From: Paenibacillus methanolicus
Lineage (GTDB): Bacteria > Bacillota > Bacilli > Paenibacillales > Paenibacillaceae
Length of the DNA stretch: 64,000 nucleotides
Direction of reading: 5' to 3'
Assembly (NCBI RefSeq): GCF_008124765.1
Contig: NZ_VNHS01000001.1
Location: forward strand, 744,001-808,000
Every line of letters begins with the position of its first letter. Positions within the stretch are counted from its first letter, which is position 1. The notes below the pieces were generated by a model. That model searched no databases. It was given only the letters and a program-made list of their open reading frames with translations, and was not told the DNA's origin. Position numbers and translations under genes: made by a program. Shown here one piece after another: positions 39,564 through 47,701 of the stretch.

Positions 39564-40781
39564 TTACGCCGCGTCCGGATCGAGCCCTTTCGTCTCCTTC
39601 CCAAGGAACAGCACGGCGGCGGCGCCGAGGAGAATCGCGCCGAAGAAGATGATGAAGATCGACAAGATGGAGACGCCGCCCTCGATCAGCGCGCCGACCA
39701 GATACGGGCCGATGACACCGCCGATCCGGCCGAATGAAGCCGCCAATCCGACGCCGGTCGATCGCACCTCGGATTTATACAGCTCCGGCGTATAGGCATA
39801 CATGCCTCCCCATGCGCCAAGATTGAAGAAGGACAAGCTCATGCCGGCCGTTATGATCATGCCGGGGGAGTCGGAGAGCGCGAACCAGATCGCGCTGACC
39901 GCGGTCATGAGCAGGTAGAAGACGAGCACGAATTTGCGGCCGAATCGTTCGATGAAGTAAGCCGCCGTGAAGTAGCCCGGCAGCTGGGCGAGCGTGATCA
40001 CAAGCACGTATTCGAAGCTCTTGACCAGCGTGAACCCTTTCTTCAACATAAGCGTCGGCAGCCACAGAAACATGCCGTAGTAGGAAAATACGACCATGAA
40101 CCATAATATCCACAGCATGAGCGTCGAGGTCTTATACTCCGCCGACCAGACGGCCGCGACCCGTTGCCGGATCGTGAGCTTTGCGCTTCTGGCCCGTTCG
40201 AAGGTTGGCGGATCCTTGATTGCCTTCCGCAGATAGAGCGCGTAGAGCGCGGGAGCGGCGCCGATGACGAACGCCGCGCGCCAGCCGTAATCCGGAATGA
40301 CGAAATACGCGATGAGCGCGGCAACGATCCACCCTAGCGCCCAGAAGCTCTCGAGCAGCACGACCGCGCGTCCTCTGTCCTTTGCCGGCACCGACTCCGA
40401 CACGAGCGTCGAGGCGACCGGCAGCTCGCCTCCCAGACCGAAGCCGGTGACGAAACGCAGGATGCACAACACCGCGAAGCTGCCCGCTAGCGCCGACAAG
40501 CCGCTGGCCGCCGAGAATATCAGCAGCGTAAGGATGAGCACGTTCGCGCGGCCGTATTTATCGGCCAATATGCCGGCGCAAGCGGCACCGGCAGCCATCC
40601 CGATCGCGTTGATCGCGCTGATCAGGCCGATTTGATGGGCGCTTAAGCCCCATTCCACCGCCAGCGCCGCGACGACGAACGATACCATCCCCACGTCCAT
40701 CGCGTCGAACAGCCAACTCAGTCCCGCGCTTAACAGCAGTTTGCGCGACTTCTTCTCCTTCATTAAAGCGGCGATTCCCAT
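39564..40781 (-). CDS. MFS transporter of the sugar/aromatic acid:proton symporter type
   Basis: 405 residues from ATG at 40781 with AAAGGGG upstream. Twelve membrane segments. Motif A 'GILADKYGRANVLILTLLIF', 'RFVTGFGLGGELPVASTLVS' (the R-x-x-x-G-x-G-x-G-G-E motif) and 'NLGAWGGMYAYTPELYKSEV' are typical of the AAHS / NaiP (YceI) group, which imports niacin or aromatic acids. A late Arg-Ser-Thr-Gly ('VRSTGVGLAASFGRIGG') supports this. Single gene with no catabolic partner nearby, so the substrate is open. Confidence 0.9.
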   Translation of the reverse strand: MGIAALMKEKKSRKLLLSAGLSWLFDAMDVGMVSFVVAALAVEWGLSAHQIGLISAINAIGMAAGAACAGILADKYGRANVLILTLLIFSAASGLSALAGSFAVLCILRFVTGFGLGGELPVASTLVSESVPAKDRGRAVVLLESFWALGWIVAALIAYFVIPDYGWRAAFVIGAAPALYALYLRKAIKDPPTFERARSAKLTIRQRVAAVWSAEYKTSTLMLWILWFMVVFSYYGMFLWLPTLMLKKGFTLVKSFEYVLVITLAQLPGYFTAAYFIERFGRKFVLVFYLLMTAVSAIWFALSDSPGMIITAGMSLSFFNLGAWGGMYAYTPELYKSEVRSTGVGLAASFGRIGGVIGPYLVGALIEGGVSILSIFIIFFGAILLGAAAVLFLGKETKGLDPDAA

Positions 40782-40930
40782 GCGGATTGCCCCTTTCGGT
40801 AAGGTATTTTGCGTACGGGCGGCGAAGAAATCCCACTTCGCGTTCACTTTCTGTTAAAATGAAGCAATCAAGTTTGAATGCGTGAACCTATACAGTCCTT
40901 GTATCGGATCATACCCAGGAGGCTTCACTA

Positions 40931-41731
40931 GTGGACTATATTGTGTTGGACATCGAATTTAACGGCCGGAAATTCGCAAGCGAGCTGCCGATGGAAGTCA
41001 TCGAGATCGGCGCGGTGCGTCTGGACGCCGATATGAATCAGATTGACACGTTCACCTCGCTCATCAAGCCGGTGTACTTCGCCAAGCTGAACAATTTCAT
41101 CAAGAAGAAAACCGGCATCCCCCAAGCCGACATCGATATTGCGCCCGGATTCCGCAAAGTGAGCGCCGATTTCATCGCCTGGCTGTCCAAGAGCGAATCC
41201 TTCCTCCTTATTACCTGGGGCGGCGAGGATTTGAAGCGCATCATCTACGATACGCGCATGCACAAGCAAGACGATGCCTTCTGGATGGCCGCGACGTATT
41301 TCGATTTGCTGAAGGGCTACCTCCGGGTCAAAAACGTGACCAACGACGTCAGCGTCGAGGCGGCGCTCGCCGAGCTCGCGATCGAAGCGGAAGGCTCCGC
41401 CCACCGGGCGCTGGACGACGCGATCATGACCGCGAAAATTCTTCGCGCCATCGCGGGCGGGTTGGACTTTACCCGGAGCCAGCAATTCAAGGACGCGTAT
41501 TCCAATTCCAAGGAACGCCGGATGGTGAAGAACGCGATCCGCTCCATGCGCGCCCAGCGGCAAACGCCGCAATGGGAGACGCTCGTGGAGAAATATTTGA
41601 AGGACCGTATCGCGCTGACCGATCCGCGCAAATCCGCGGAGCTGGAGCAATATTTTCACGAAGAACTGGCCAAACCGGTGTCGGATAAGCCGGTGCGCGA
41701 GAAGCCGGAGACCGCCGATACGAATGCGTAA
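40931..41731 (+). CDS. DEDDh 3'-5' exonuclease, KapD-like
   Basis: 266 residues from GTG 40931 with AGGAGG upstream. Exo I is 'YIVLDIEFNGRKF' (D7, E9), Exo II is near 'LLITWGGEDLKRIIYD', and Exo III 'SAHRALDDAIMTAKILRAI' supplies the His and Asp of DEDDh. The C-terminal 90 residues are charged and helical. KapD-type enzymes act on RNA or DNA 3' ends; in Bacillus KapD was first tied to the KinA sporulation pathway. Single gene with terminator at 41763-41800. Confidence 0.88.
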   Translation: MDYIVLDIEFNGRKFASELPMEVIEIGAVRLDADMNQIDTFTSLIKPVYFAKLNNFIKKKTGIPQADIDIAPGFRKVSADFIAWLSKSESFLLITWGGEDLKRIIYDTRMHKQDDAFWMAATYFDLLKGYLRVKNVTNDVSVEAALAELAIEAEGSAHRALDDAIMTAKILRAIAGGLDFTRSQQFKDAYSNSKERRMVKNAIRSMRAQRQTPQWETLVEKYLKDRIALTDPRKSAELEQYFHEELAKPVSDKPVREKPETADTNA

Positions 41732-41762
41732 CACGGCGTCTCTCCTGCGCAAGACGACAAGA

Positions 41763-41800
41763 AATAACCCTGCCGTTGTTGGAACGGTAGGGTTATTTTG
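41763..41800 (+). terminator. Intrinsic terminator
   Basis: AATAACCCTGCCGTT pairs with AACGGTAGGGTTATT, followed by TTG. It can act in both directions between the exonuclease and the lipase-like gene. Confidence 0.8.
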
Positions 41801-41845
41801 CATCTCGGGCTACGTCGGCATACGCCTGCGTTCTTATCCTTTCTG

Positions 41846-42604
41846 TCAGCTCTCCGGTATGGCATTCGCGGTGATGGCGGCGCCGTATGCATCCGCAGCG
41901 GCTTCTCGCGCTTCGGCAACAGCGCCGGCTCCCAGTATCGCGTTCAGCGTCAGCGATAGGTTCGAGCCCCGTTCATGATGCACATATGGCGCCCGGCTGC
42001 GAAAGTAATGCGGATGACCGCCGAGCAGCGTGAGCGTGGCGACTTGGGCCGGGGCATATTTGCGCCGGTCCCAATACAACAGTCCGAGCTTGCTGCGGCT
42101 CCAGCCGCCCCATGTGCCGATGCGGGTTATCGGATCGCGATATTTCAGCGCCTCGTCGACGGCGTAGAAGTAACTGACGCGGCTCTTATGCTCTTGGCGA
42201 ATCGGCACCCTCGGGGAACCGAGCTGCACGACGCGGAAGTCCGGAATATCGCCTTCGTCCGCAAGCATGCTCGCCGCCTGATAAGCGGCGACGCCTCCTC
42301 CGCTATGGCCGATCAGCAGGACGGGCTTGCCGAGCGAGCGTTCTCTCACCTGCTGCGCCGCGGATCTTCCGCCAAGCCGGGCCGAGCGGACCCGGGAGAG
42401 ATCGCCATGCACGTCGTAAATTTGGCGAACCATGCTCTGCGTCTGATCTCCGTAAGGGAACAGCTCGCGAATGGCCGGCTCCTTCCCGGCGCGGGAGAGC
42501 CTGGCGGCGAGCTCTGCCTTGCAGTCCGTGAAGAACGCTCTCGTCGAGCCGATGCCGGCGAGCAGATACACATCCCAACCTTCGATGATTGCTTTCTCCA
42601 TCAT
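41846..42604 (-). CDS. Lipase-like alpha/beta hydrolase
   Basis: 252 residues. 'KPVLLIGHSGGGVAAYQAAS' (about residues 91-110) carries the G-x-S-x-G nucleophile. 'FRVVQLGSPRVPIRQEHKS' is the class 3 lipase pattern after the elbow, and 'GGHPHYFRSRAPYVHHERG' supplies a possible catalytic His. No signal peptide. The Ser, His and a plausible Asp (YFYAVDEALKYRDP) support an active enzyme on an ester. Start is uncertain (ATG at 42604 or 42601), with no strong ribosome site. Single gene. Confidence 0.8.
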   Translation of the reverse strand: MMEKAIIEGWDVYLLAGIGSTRAFFTDCKAELAARLSRAGKEPAIRELFPYGDQTQSMVRQIYDVHGDLSRVRSARLGGRSAAQQVRERSLGKPVLLIGHSGGGVAAYQAASMLADEGDIPDFRVVQLGSPRVPIRQEHKSRVSYFYAVDEALKYRDPITRIGTWGGWSRSKLGLLYWDRRKYAPAQVATLTLLGGHPHYFRSRAPYVHHERGSNLSLTLNAILGAGAVAEAREAAADAYGAAITANAIPES

Positions 42605-42702
42605 ATTCGCATTTCACCGCTTTCAACAAAACGATTGGACCGGTCAATCAGCCATCATGGCGTATAGTATGGACGGTTGCGTTGGCATTCATTCCCTGGC
42701 GC

Positions 42703-43617
42703 CTAGCGAAGGACGCCGTGGTTGTCGGGATCTCGGAAGCTGTCGATGAACAGCTGGGCGGATTTCGACAGGTAACGGTCTTTCAGCCATAATATGCCGA
42801 CATCCGACTGGAAATCCGCGTCCTCGATGTCGAGCATTTTGACGATCGTGGACGGGAAGGACGACATGACCGATTTGGGGAATACCGTCGCCCCGATTCC
42901 CTCGGCGATCAGCGACATGATGATCGCGACGCTGGAGCATTCGCATATAATGTCCGGCTCGAAGCCGTGGCGCTTGCAGGCGCTCACCACCTGTTGATGC
43001 ATACGGTGCGTCTTGTCGGTCTTCAGCGTCAGGAACGGGAAATCGGCCAGCTCCTTCATGCGGATCGACCGCTTGTCCGAATAGCGCGCCCATGCGCTAG
43101 GAATAACAACGACGAAGGGATCGGAAGGCAGCGGTAATACTTGATACGCGGTCGCCCGGGTCATCGCTTCAAAAGGCAGCCGCGCGACGACCAGTTCGAT
43201 CGACCGCTTGTCCAGCAGCTCGCCGAGATAGAAATGATCGCCCTCGGCGATCTTGAACGTCGTATGCGGATAACGGCGGCGGAACGTCTCGATTCGCTTC
43301 GGCAGCAGCGAGATGCAGGAGACGACGGAGCCGATCGACAGCACGCCCTGCACGGCCTGCTCCCGCTCCTTCACTTCCTTCATCGCTTCGTCGAATTGGA
43401 GGAGCAGCGTCTCGGCCTTCACCCGCAGCAGTTCGCCGGCGTCGGTCAGCTTGAGCCGTTTGCCGTTGCGGTCGAACAGCGTGACGCCGAGCTCCTCCTC
43501 CATCTGCTTGAGCTGCCGGCTGAGCGGCGGCTGCTCCATGTTCAGAAGCTTGGCGGCCCGGGTAATTTGCTCTTCTTGCGCTATGGTGACAAAATATTTC
43601 AATTGACGCAAATCCAA
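42703..43617 (-). CDS. LysR-family transcriptional regulator
   Basis: About 304 residues from TTG at 43617, with AAGGAG 11 bp upstream; the frame is open to ATG 43641. The N-terminal helix-turn-helix is clear ('LRQLKYFVTIAQEEQITRAA', then 'LNMEQPPLSRQLKQMEEELG'). The rest is the two-lobed LysR effector domain. It resembles the CysL/BenM-like group that controls a divergent neighbour, here ilvE. The shared gap has dyads at 43640-43654 and 43649-43689. The ligand may be a branched-chain keto acid or amino acid; that part is inference. Confidence 0.9.
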   Translation of the reverse strand: MDLRQLKYFVTIAQEEQITRAAKLLNMEQPPLSRQLKQMEEELGVTLFDRNGKRLKLTDAGELLRVKAETLLLQFDEAMKEVKEREQAVQGVLSIGSVVSCISLLPKRIETFRRRYPHTTFKIAEGDHFYLGELLDKRSIELVVARLPFEAMTRATAYQVLPLPSDPFVVVIPSAWARYSDKRSIRMKELADFPFLTLKTDKTHRMHQQVVSACKRHGFEPDIICECSSVAIIMSLIAEGIGATVFPKSVMSSFPSTIVKMLDIEDADFQSDVGILWLKDRYLSKSAQLFIDSFRDPDNHGVLR

Positions 43618-43639
43618 CTCGCGTTGCACTCCTTCACCC

Positions 43640-43689
43640 ATACCTTTTGGGTATATGAATCACATCAAATAGATATTTTTAATATACCC
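43640..43689. promoter_or_regulatory. LysR-type binding region in the lysR/ilvE gap
   Basis: ATACC-TTTTG-GGTAT (43640-43654) is a short dyad, and GGGTATAT (43649-43656) is repeated as ATATACCC (43682-43689) in opposite orientation. The spacing of about three helical turns suits a LysR tetramer acting on both promoters. Confidence 0.5.
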
Positions 43690-43744
43690 CAAGGAGTGGT
43701 AGCATTCAATATAGTGAAACGACATCCAAAGGAGAGAACGCTGC

Positions 43745-44821
43745 ATGGCCTACCAGATCGACATCACGCTAACCCCGCACAAGAAAGAGAAGCCCGCTTC
43801 GGACAAACTGGGCTTCGGGATCCATTACACCGATCACATGTTCATCCTCGACTACTCGGTCGACAAAGGCTGGCATGACGCCCGCATCGTTCCCTATGGT
43901 CCGATAACGCTCGATCCGGCCGCGAAGGTATTCCATTACGGACAAACCATCTTCGAAGGCCTCAAGGCTTACCGGACGGCAGACGGACGCATCCAGCTGT
44001 TCCGTCCGCAGAAGAACTTCCAGCGTCTGAACTTGTCGAACGCGCGTCTCAGCATTCCCGACGTCGACGGCGAGCTTGCTCTCGAAGCGCTCAAGGCGCT
44101 CGTGCGCGTTGACCAGGATTGGATTCCGGACGCGCCGGGCACGTCGCTCTACATTCGCCCGTTCGTCATTGCGACGCAAGCCGCGCTCGGCGTGGCGCCA
44201 TCGACGCACTACAAATTCATGATCATCATGTCCCCTGTCGGCGCCTATTACGCGGAAGGCATTAACCCGGTGAAGATCTTCGTCGAGTCCGACCACGTCC
44301 GCGCGGTCAAAGGCGGCGTCGGCGAAGCGAAGACGGCGGGCAACTACGCGGCCGGCTTGAACGCCCAGGAAGCGGCGTCCAAGAAAGGCTATTCGCAGAT
44401 TCTGTGGCTGGACGGCGTGCATCGCAGCTACATCGAGGAAGTCGGCAGCATGAACGTCTTCTTCAAGATTAACGGCGAAGTGCATACGCCTGCGCTGAAC
44501 GGCAGCATCCTGGCCGGCATCACGCGCGATTCGATGATTCAGCTAATCAAGAGCTGGGGCATTCCGGTCATCGAACGTCCGATCACGATCGAAGAGATTT
44601 ACGAAGCGGGACGCACCGGCGCGCTCGAAGAAGCGTTCGGCACGGGTACCGCGGCCGTCATCTCCCCGGTCGGCGAGCTGAACTGGCGGGACGAGCGTCT
44701 GACCATCAACGGCGGCAAGACGGGCGAGCTCTCCAGCAAGCTGTACGAGACGCTCACCGGCATTCAGAACGGCACGCTGCCCGATCCGTTCGGCTGGACG
44801 GTCGAAGTTCCGCAAGCCTAA
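43745..44821 (+). CDS. ilvE: Branched-chain amino acid aminotransferase
   Basis: 358 residues, ATG 43745, AAAGGAG upstream. Fold-type IV PLP enzyme: 'AKVFHYGQTIFEGLKAYRTA' near residue 61, catalytic K196 in 'GVGEAKTAGNYAAGLNAQEA', 'RSYIEEVGSMNVFFKI' and 'GITRDSMIQL'. It moves amino groups between glutamate and the keto acids of Leu, Ile and Val in the cytoplasm. Length is normal for the large BCAT group (Bacillus YwaA/YbgE type). Divergent from the LysR gene; terminator at 44838-44887. Confidence 0.96.
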   Translation: MAYQIDITLTPHKKEKPASDKLGFGIHYTDHMFILDYSVDKGWHDARIVPYGPITLDPAAKVFHYGQTIFEGLKAYRTADGRIQLFRPQKNFQRLNLSNARLSIPDVDGELALEALKALVRVDQDWIPDAPGTSLYIRPFVIATQAALGVAPSTHYKFMIIMSPVGAYYAEGINPVKIFVESDHVRAVKGGVGEAKTAGNYAAGLNAQEAASKKGYSQILWLDGVHRSYIEEVGSMNVFFKINGEVHTPALNGSILAGITRDSMIQLIKSWGIPVIERPITIEEIYEAGRTGALEEAFGTGTAAVISPVGELNWRDERLTINGGKTGELSSKLYETLTGIQNGTLPDPFGWTVEVPQA

Positions 44822-44837
44822 TCCGTCGACAAAAGCG

Positions 44838-44887
44838 AAAACCACCGGCAACCTGCTCGATAGCAGCGGCGCCGGTGGTTTTTTTGC
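44838..44887 (+). terminator. Intrinsic terminator
   Basis: AAACCACCGGC pairs with GCCGGTGGTTT, followed by a run of T. It ends ilvE. Confidence 0.88.
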
Positions 44888-44909
44888 TTACTCCGCGTTA
44901 ACCGCGATA

Positions 44910-45452
44910 TTACGAATTCTTCGCCTCGTCCCGCAGCGTATCCCAACGCCTGCTCGCCTGAACCAGCTTCGGATGCGGCGCCTCCGGCCGCTCCGTCAGT
45001 ACGAGACGAAGCCGCGTAATCCACTCCTCGAAGGAAGAATACGACGCGAACCGGTTCGCCATCTCCGGCGTCATCAGGAGGAAGAACGGCTTGGGGTAAA
45101 TGTCGGCCATATGGCGAAGCGCGGTATCGATCGGCGTGTACTTCTTCCTTTTGCCATCGAGCCCTTCGATCAGAATATCGGGAAGATGCGCATCGCGCTT
45201 CCACTCGTGCAGGTCGTCCAGCCTTCTGTGATAAGGACGCGCCGAGGCGATGCCCATCCGCTTCGCCGTCTCTTCATGGATCGGATACAGCACGAATTTC
45301 TCGTAATTCCGTTCCTCCGCGTAAGCGGCCGCTTCATTTAACCCGACCGAGCTCGCATGATCATCGAACGCATCATAGTAGATCAAAGTTCCCTTCCGGC
45401 TGTCATTCGTCGGCTCATAGCCGAATTCGACGGATCTAGCGATTTTGTTCAC
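44910..45452 (-). CDS. Uncharacterised cytoplasmic protein
   Basis: 180 residues from GTG at 45452, which has AGGAGG 7 bp upstream; the frame is open to 45515. No family recognised with confidence. 'KGTLIYYDAFDDHASSVGLN', 'EKFVLYPIHEETAKRMGIAS' and 'TPEMANRFASYSSFEEWITR' suggest an alpha/beta fold. It seems conserved in style with Paenibacillus hypothetical proteins. Lies alone between ilvE and the next small gene. Confidence 0.7.
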   Translation of the reverse strand: MNKIARSVEFGYEPTNDSRKGTLIYYDAFDDHASSVGLNEAAAYAEERNYEKFVLYPIHEETAKRMGIASARPYHRRLDDLHEWKRDAHLPDILIEGLDGKRKKYTPIDTALRHMADIYPKPFFLLMTPEMANRFASYSSFEEWITRLRLVLTERPEAPHPKLVQASRRWDTLRDEAKNS

Positions 45453-45523
45453 GCCCATCCCTCCTATCCCTTGCTTCTTACCCGTATTGTACCCGCACTC
45501 CGATGGTTGGATCAAACCATGAA

Positions 45524-45554
45524 CAAAAATAGACCCGCGCTATTGGCGCAGGTC
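45524..45554 (-). terminator. Intrinsic terminator
   Basis: GACCCGCGC (45532-45540) pairs with GCGCAGGTC (45546-45554), and the minus strand continues into TATTTTTG. It ends the gene at 45556-45834. Confidence 0.8.
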
Positions 45555-45555
45555 G

Positions 45556-45834
45556 TCAGAGAGGTTTCATGCGAAGCTGATCCGCCGTAAAGCTATGATC
45601 CTTCAGCGCCCGGATCACCCTATAAGCGATTACCGGCGATTGGCTTGGATTGACCGGCTTGAAGGTCATCGTGATGAAATCGGTGATCTCGAGCTCGTGC
45701 CCTTTGCGCCGGAATGCTTCGACGTAATCGCCGATGGACGGCATCTTGCCGAATTCGCAGTACAATTCGAACTGCTTGTTCGCCGTGCCGTATCGCTCCG
45801 CGCATTCCACCGTCGCGTAGAACCGCTCCTTCAT
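45556..45834 (-). CDS. Small uncharacterised protein
   Basis: 92 residues from ATG at 45834 with GGAGTGG upstream. 'RFYATVECAERYGTANKQFE' at the start, then 'CEFGKMPSIGDYVEAFRRKG' and 'IAYRVIRALKDHSFTADQLR'. It is probably a small alpha/beta protein; no family recognised. Single gene with its own terminator. Confidence 0.65.
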   Translation of the reverse strand: MKERFYATVECAERYGTANKQFELYCEFGKMPSIGDYVEAFRRKGHELEITDFITMTFKPVNPSQSPVIAYRVIRALKDHSFTADQLRMKPL

Positions 45835-45911
45835 CTTTCCACTCCGTCCTGCGCTCGCTAAGATGTGTGTAGTATGAGGGAGGGAACGCTAACTTATTCT
45901 GCACTATAACA

Positions 45912-45946
45912 AAGCGCATCTCCGCGACGAACGCGAAAATGCGCTT
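45912..45946 (-). terminator. Hairpin after the malic enzyme gene
   Basis: AAGCGCAT (45912-45919) pairs with ATGCGCTT (45939-45946), followed on the minus strand by TGTTATAG. It is a weak terminator for the tct-malic enzyme operon. Confidence 0.55.
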
Positions 45947-45949
45947 CTT

Positions 45950-47365
45950 TTATCCCCGTTCCCTACGTCTGGCGACGCCGGAAGCATAGGCTGCTTGAAT
46001 GACGGCTTCCTTCACCCGTTCGGCCACATGCGGATTGAACACACCCGGTATAATGTAAAGCTCGCTCAATTCTTCGTCGCTAACGACGGACGCGATCGCG
46101 CGGGCGGCCGCCAGCTTCATCGATTCCGTTACCCGCGAAGCGCGGCAATCGAGTACGCCTCGGAACAAGCCCGGGAAGCACAGAACGTTGTTGATCTGAT
46201 TCGGGTAATCGGAGCGTCCCGTTGCCATGACGCGGACGAGCCCTTCCGCTTCCTCGGGCGAAATTTCCGGCGTCGGATTCGCCATAGCGAAGACGATCGG
46301 ATCGGCAGCCATGCGTTGCAGATCTTCACGTTTCAGCACGCCGGGGCCGGATACGCCGATGAAGATGTCCGCGCCTTCCAGCACATCGGACAGCGAGCCG
46401 CTCTCCATGTCCGGATTCGTATGCTCGGCATACCATCGCCAAGCAGCATGAGCGTAGTCCCTGCCGCGCACGATAGCGCCCTCGCGATCAACGCCGACGA
46501 TTCGGGTGACGCCGGCCGCCTGCAATATTTTCGTGCACGCGATCCCCGCTGCGCCGACGCCGCACAGCACCACCTTGCAATCCTCCAGTCGCTTGCCGAC
46601 GATCTTAACCGCGTTGATGAGGCCGGCCAGCAAGACGACCGCCGTCCCGTGTTGATCGTCGTGGAAGACCGGAATGTCCAGCTCCTCGATCAGGCGCTGC
46701 TCGATCTCGAAGCAGCGTGGAGACGAGATATCCTCCAGGTTGATGCCGCCGAAAGCCGGCGCGATCCGCTTGATCGTCGCGATGATCTCCTCGGTATCCT
46801 GCGTGTCCAGACAGATCGGGAACGCGTCGACCCCGGCGAGCTGCTTGAACAGCATTGCCTTCCCTTCCATGACCGGCATCGCGGCGAGCGGCCCGATGTT
46901 GCCGAGCCCGAGCACGGCGCTGCCGTCCGACACGACGGCGACAGTATTGCGTTTGATCGTCAGTTTGTGCGCGCTGTCGGGATTCTCGCGAATCGCCATG
47001 CAGACGTTCGCCACGCCGGGCGTGTAGACGCGGGACAGGTCGTCCCGCGTTTTGATGACGATCTTGGGCGTCACTTCGATCTTCCCGCCGAGATGCATGA
47101 GGAACGTCTGGTCCGATACTTGCAGTACGCGCACGCCGGGCAGCGATTCCAGTACTTGCACGATCATGTCTTTGCTGTGCGCGTCGACGATATTCACGGT
47201 CAAATCCCGGACGGTGACGGCCTTCCCGCCGCCGCTCACGTCGATGGCGACGATATCCCCGCCCCAATTGCCGATTGCCGTCGCGATGCGGCCGAATGCG
47301 GCGGCGTCCTTCTCCATTTCCACCCGGATGACGATATTGCTGCTTGCGCTTTTTGGCATGGCCAT
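45950..47365 (-). CDS. NAD-dependent malic enzyme with N-terminal ACT domain
   Basis: 471 residues. Residues 1-85 form an ACT-like regulatory domain ('NIVIRVEMEKDAAAFGRIAT', 'VTVRDLTVNIVDAHSKDMIV'). The catalytic part has 'SRVYTPGVANVCMAIRENPD', 'FHDDQHGTAVVLLAGLINAV' and the nucleotide loop 'VVLCGVGAAGIACTKILQAA'. It turns malate into pyruvate and CO2, reducing NAD(P). It is the last gene of the operon with the tricarboxylate transporter, so it may feed imported C4/C6 acids into pyruvate. Start ATG at 47365, with GGCGGAG upstream. Confidence 0.94.
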   Translation of the reverse strand: MAMPKSASSNIVIRVEMEKDAAAFGRIATAIGNWGGDIVAIDVSGGGKAVTVRDLTVNIVDAHSKDMIVQVLESLPGVRVLQVSDQTFLMHLGGKIEVTPKIVIKTRDDLSRVYTPGVANVCMAIRENPDSAHKLTIKRNTVAVVSDGSAVLGLGNIGPLAAMPVMEGKAMLFKQLAGVDAFPICLDTQDTEEIIATIKRIAPAFGGINLEDISSPRCFEIEQRLIEELDIPVFHDDQHGTAVVLLAGLINAVKIVGKRLEDCKVVLCGVGAAGIACTKILQAAGVTRIVGVDREGAIVRGRDYAHAAWRWYAEHTNPDMESGSLSDVLEGADIFIGVSGPGVLKREDLQRMAADPIVFAMANPTPEISPEEAEGLVRVMATGRSDYPNQINNVLCFPGLFRGVLDCRASRVTESMKLAAARAIASVVSDEELSELYIIPGVFNPHVAERVKEAVIQAAYASGVARRRERG

Positions 47366-47398
47366 GCGCTCTCCGCCCTTCTATTCGTTCTCGTTCCC

Positions 47399-47656
47399 CT
47401 ATTCGTCTTGCGCCGCGGTTAATACGGCCGCCAAGTCATGCTTGCGGAACACGTCCAGCATGGCATCTCTCGCCACTTCCTCGTCCGGCCCGTGAATATC
47501 CAGCTCATAGCGGTCGTGTCCGAGCAGCGAGAAACTAAGCCCTAGGATGCTTTTGACGTCGATAATCCGGCTGCCGGCCTTCATCACGATGCTCGACCGG
47601 AACCGGTTCGCCGTCTGATTGATATCCACGATCGCTCGCGTGCCTAATCCGTCCAT
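47399..47656 (-). CDS. HPr-like protein lacking the phospho-histidine segment
   Basis: 85 residues from ATG at 47656 (GGAGG upstream). It aligns with HPr from the 'TASKF' segment onward: 'NQTANRFRSSIVMKAGSRII', then 'DVKSILGLSFSLL' and 'YELDIHGPDEEVARDAMLDV'. Ser36 matches the regulatory Ser46 of HPr. The region that would hold His15 (H-A-R-P-A) is absent; the chain starts about ten residues late and has no His there. It cannot pass phosphate in the PTS, but might be a Ser-phosphorylated regulator like Crh. It is between the TctA and malic enzyme genes. Confidence 0.8.
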   Translation of the reverse strand: MDGLGTRAIVDINQTANRFRSSIVMKAGSRIIDVKSILGLSFSLLGHDRYELDIHGPDEEVARDAMLDVFRKHDLAAVLTAAQDE

Positions 47657-47701
47657 CCTTGAACGCCTCCGTTCATAAAGCTGTATTTGCAAAACTTCGA
47701 A

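Noticed and set aside
45995-47422. Long plus-strand open frame of 475 codons
   Set aside because: It is the antisense shadow of the malic enzyme gene. It lacks a ribosome site and its translation is rich in Arg, Asp and His as expected for antisense of a GC-rich gene.
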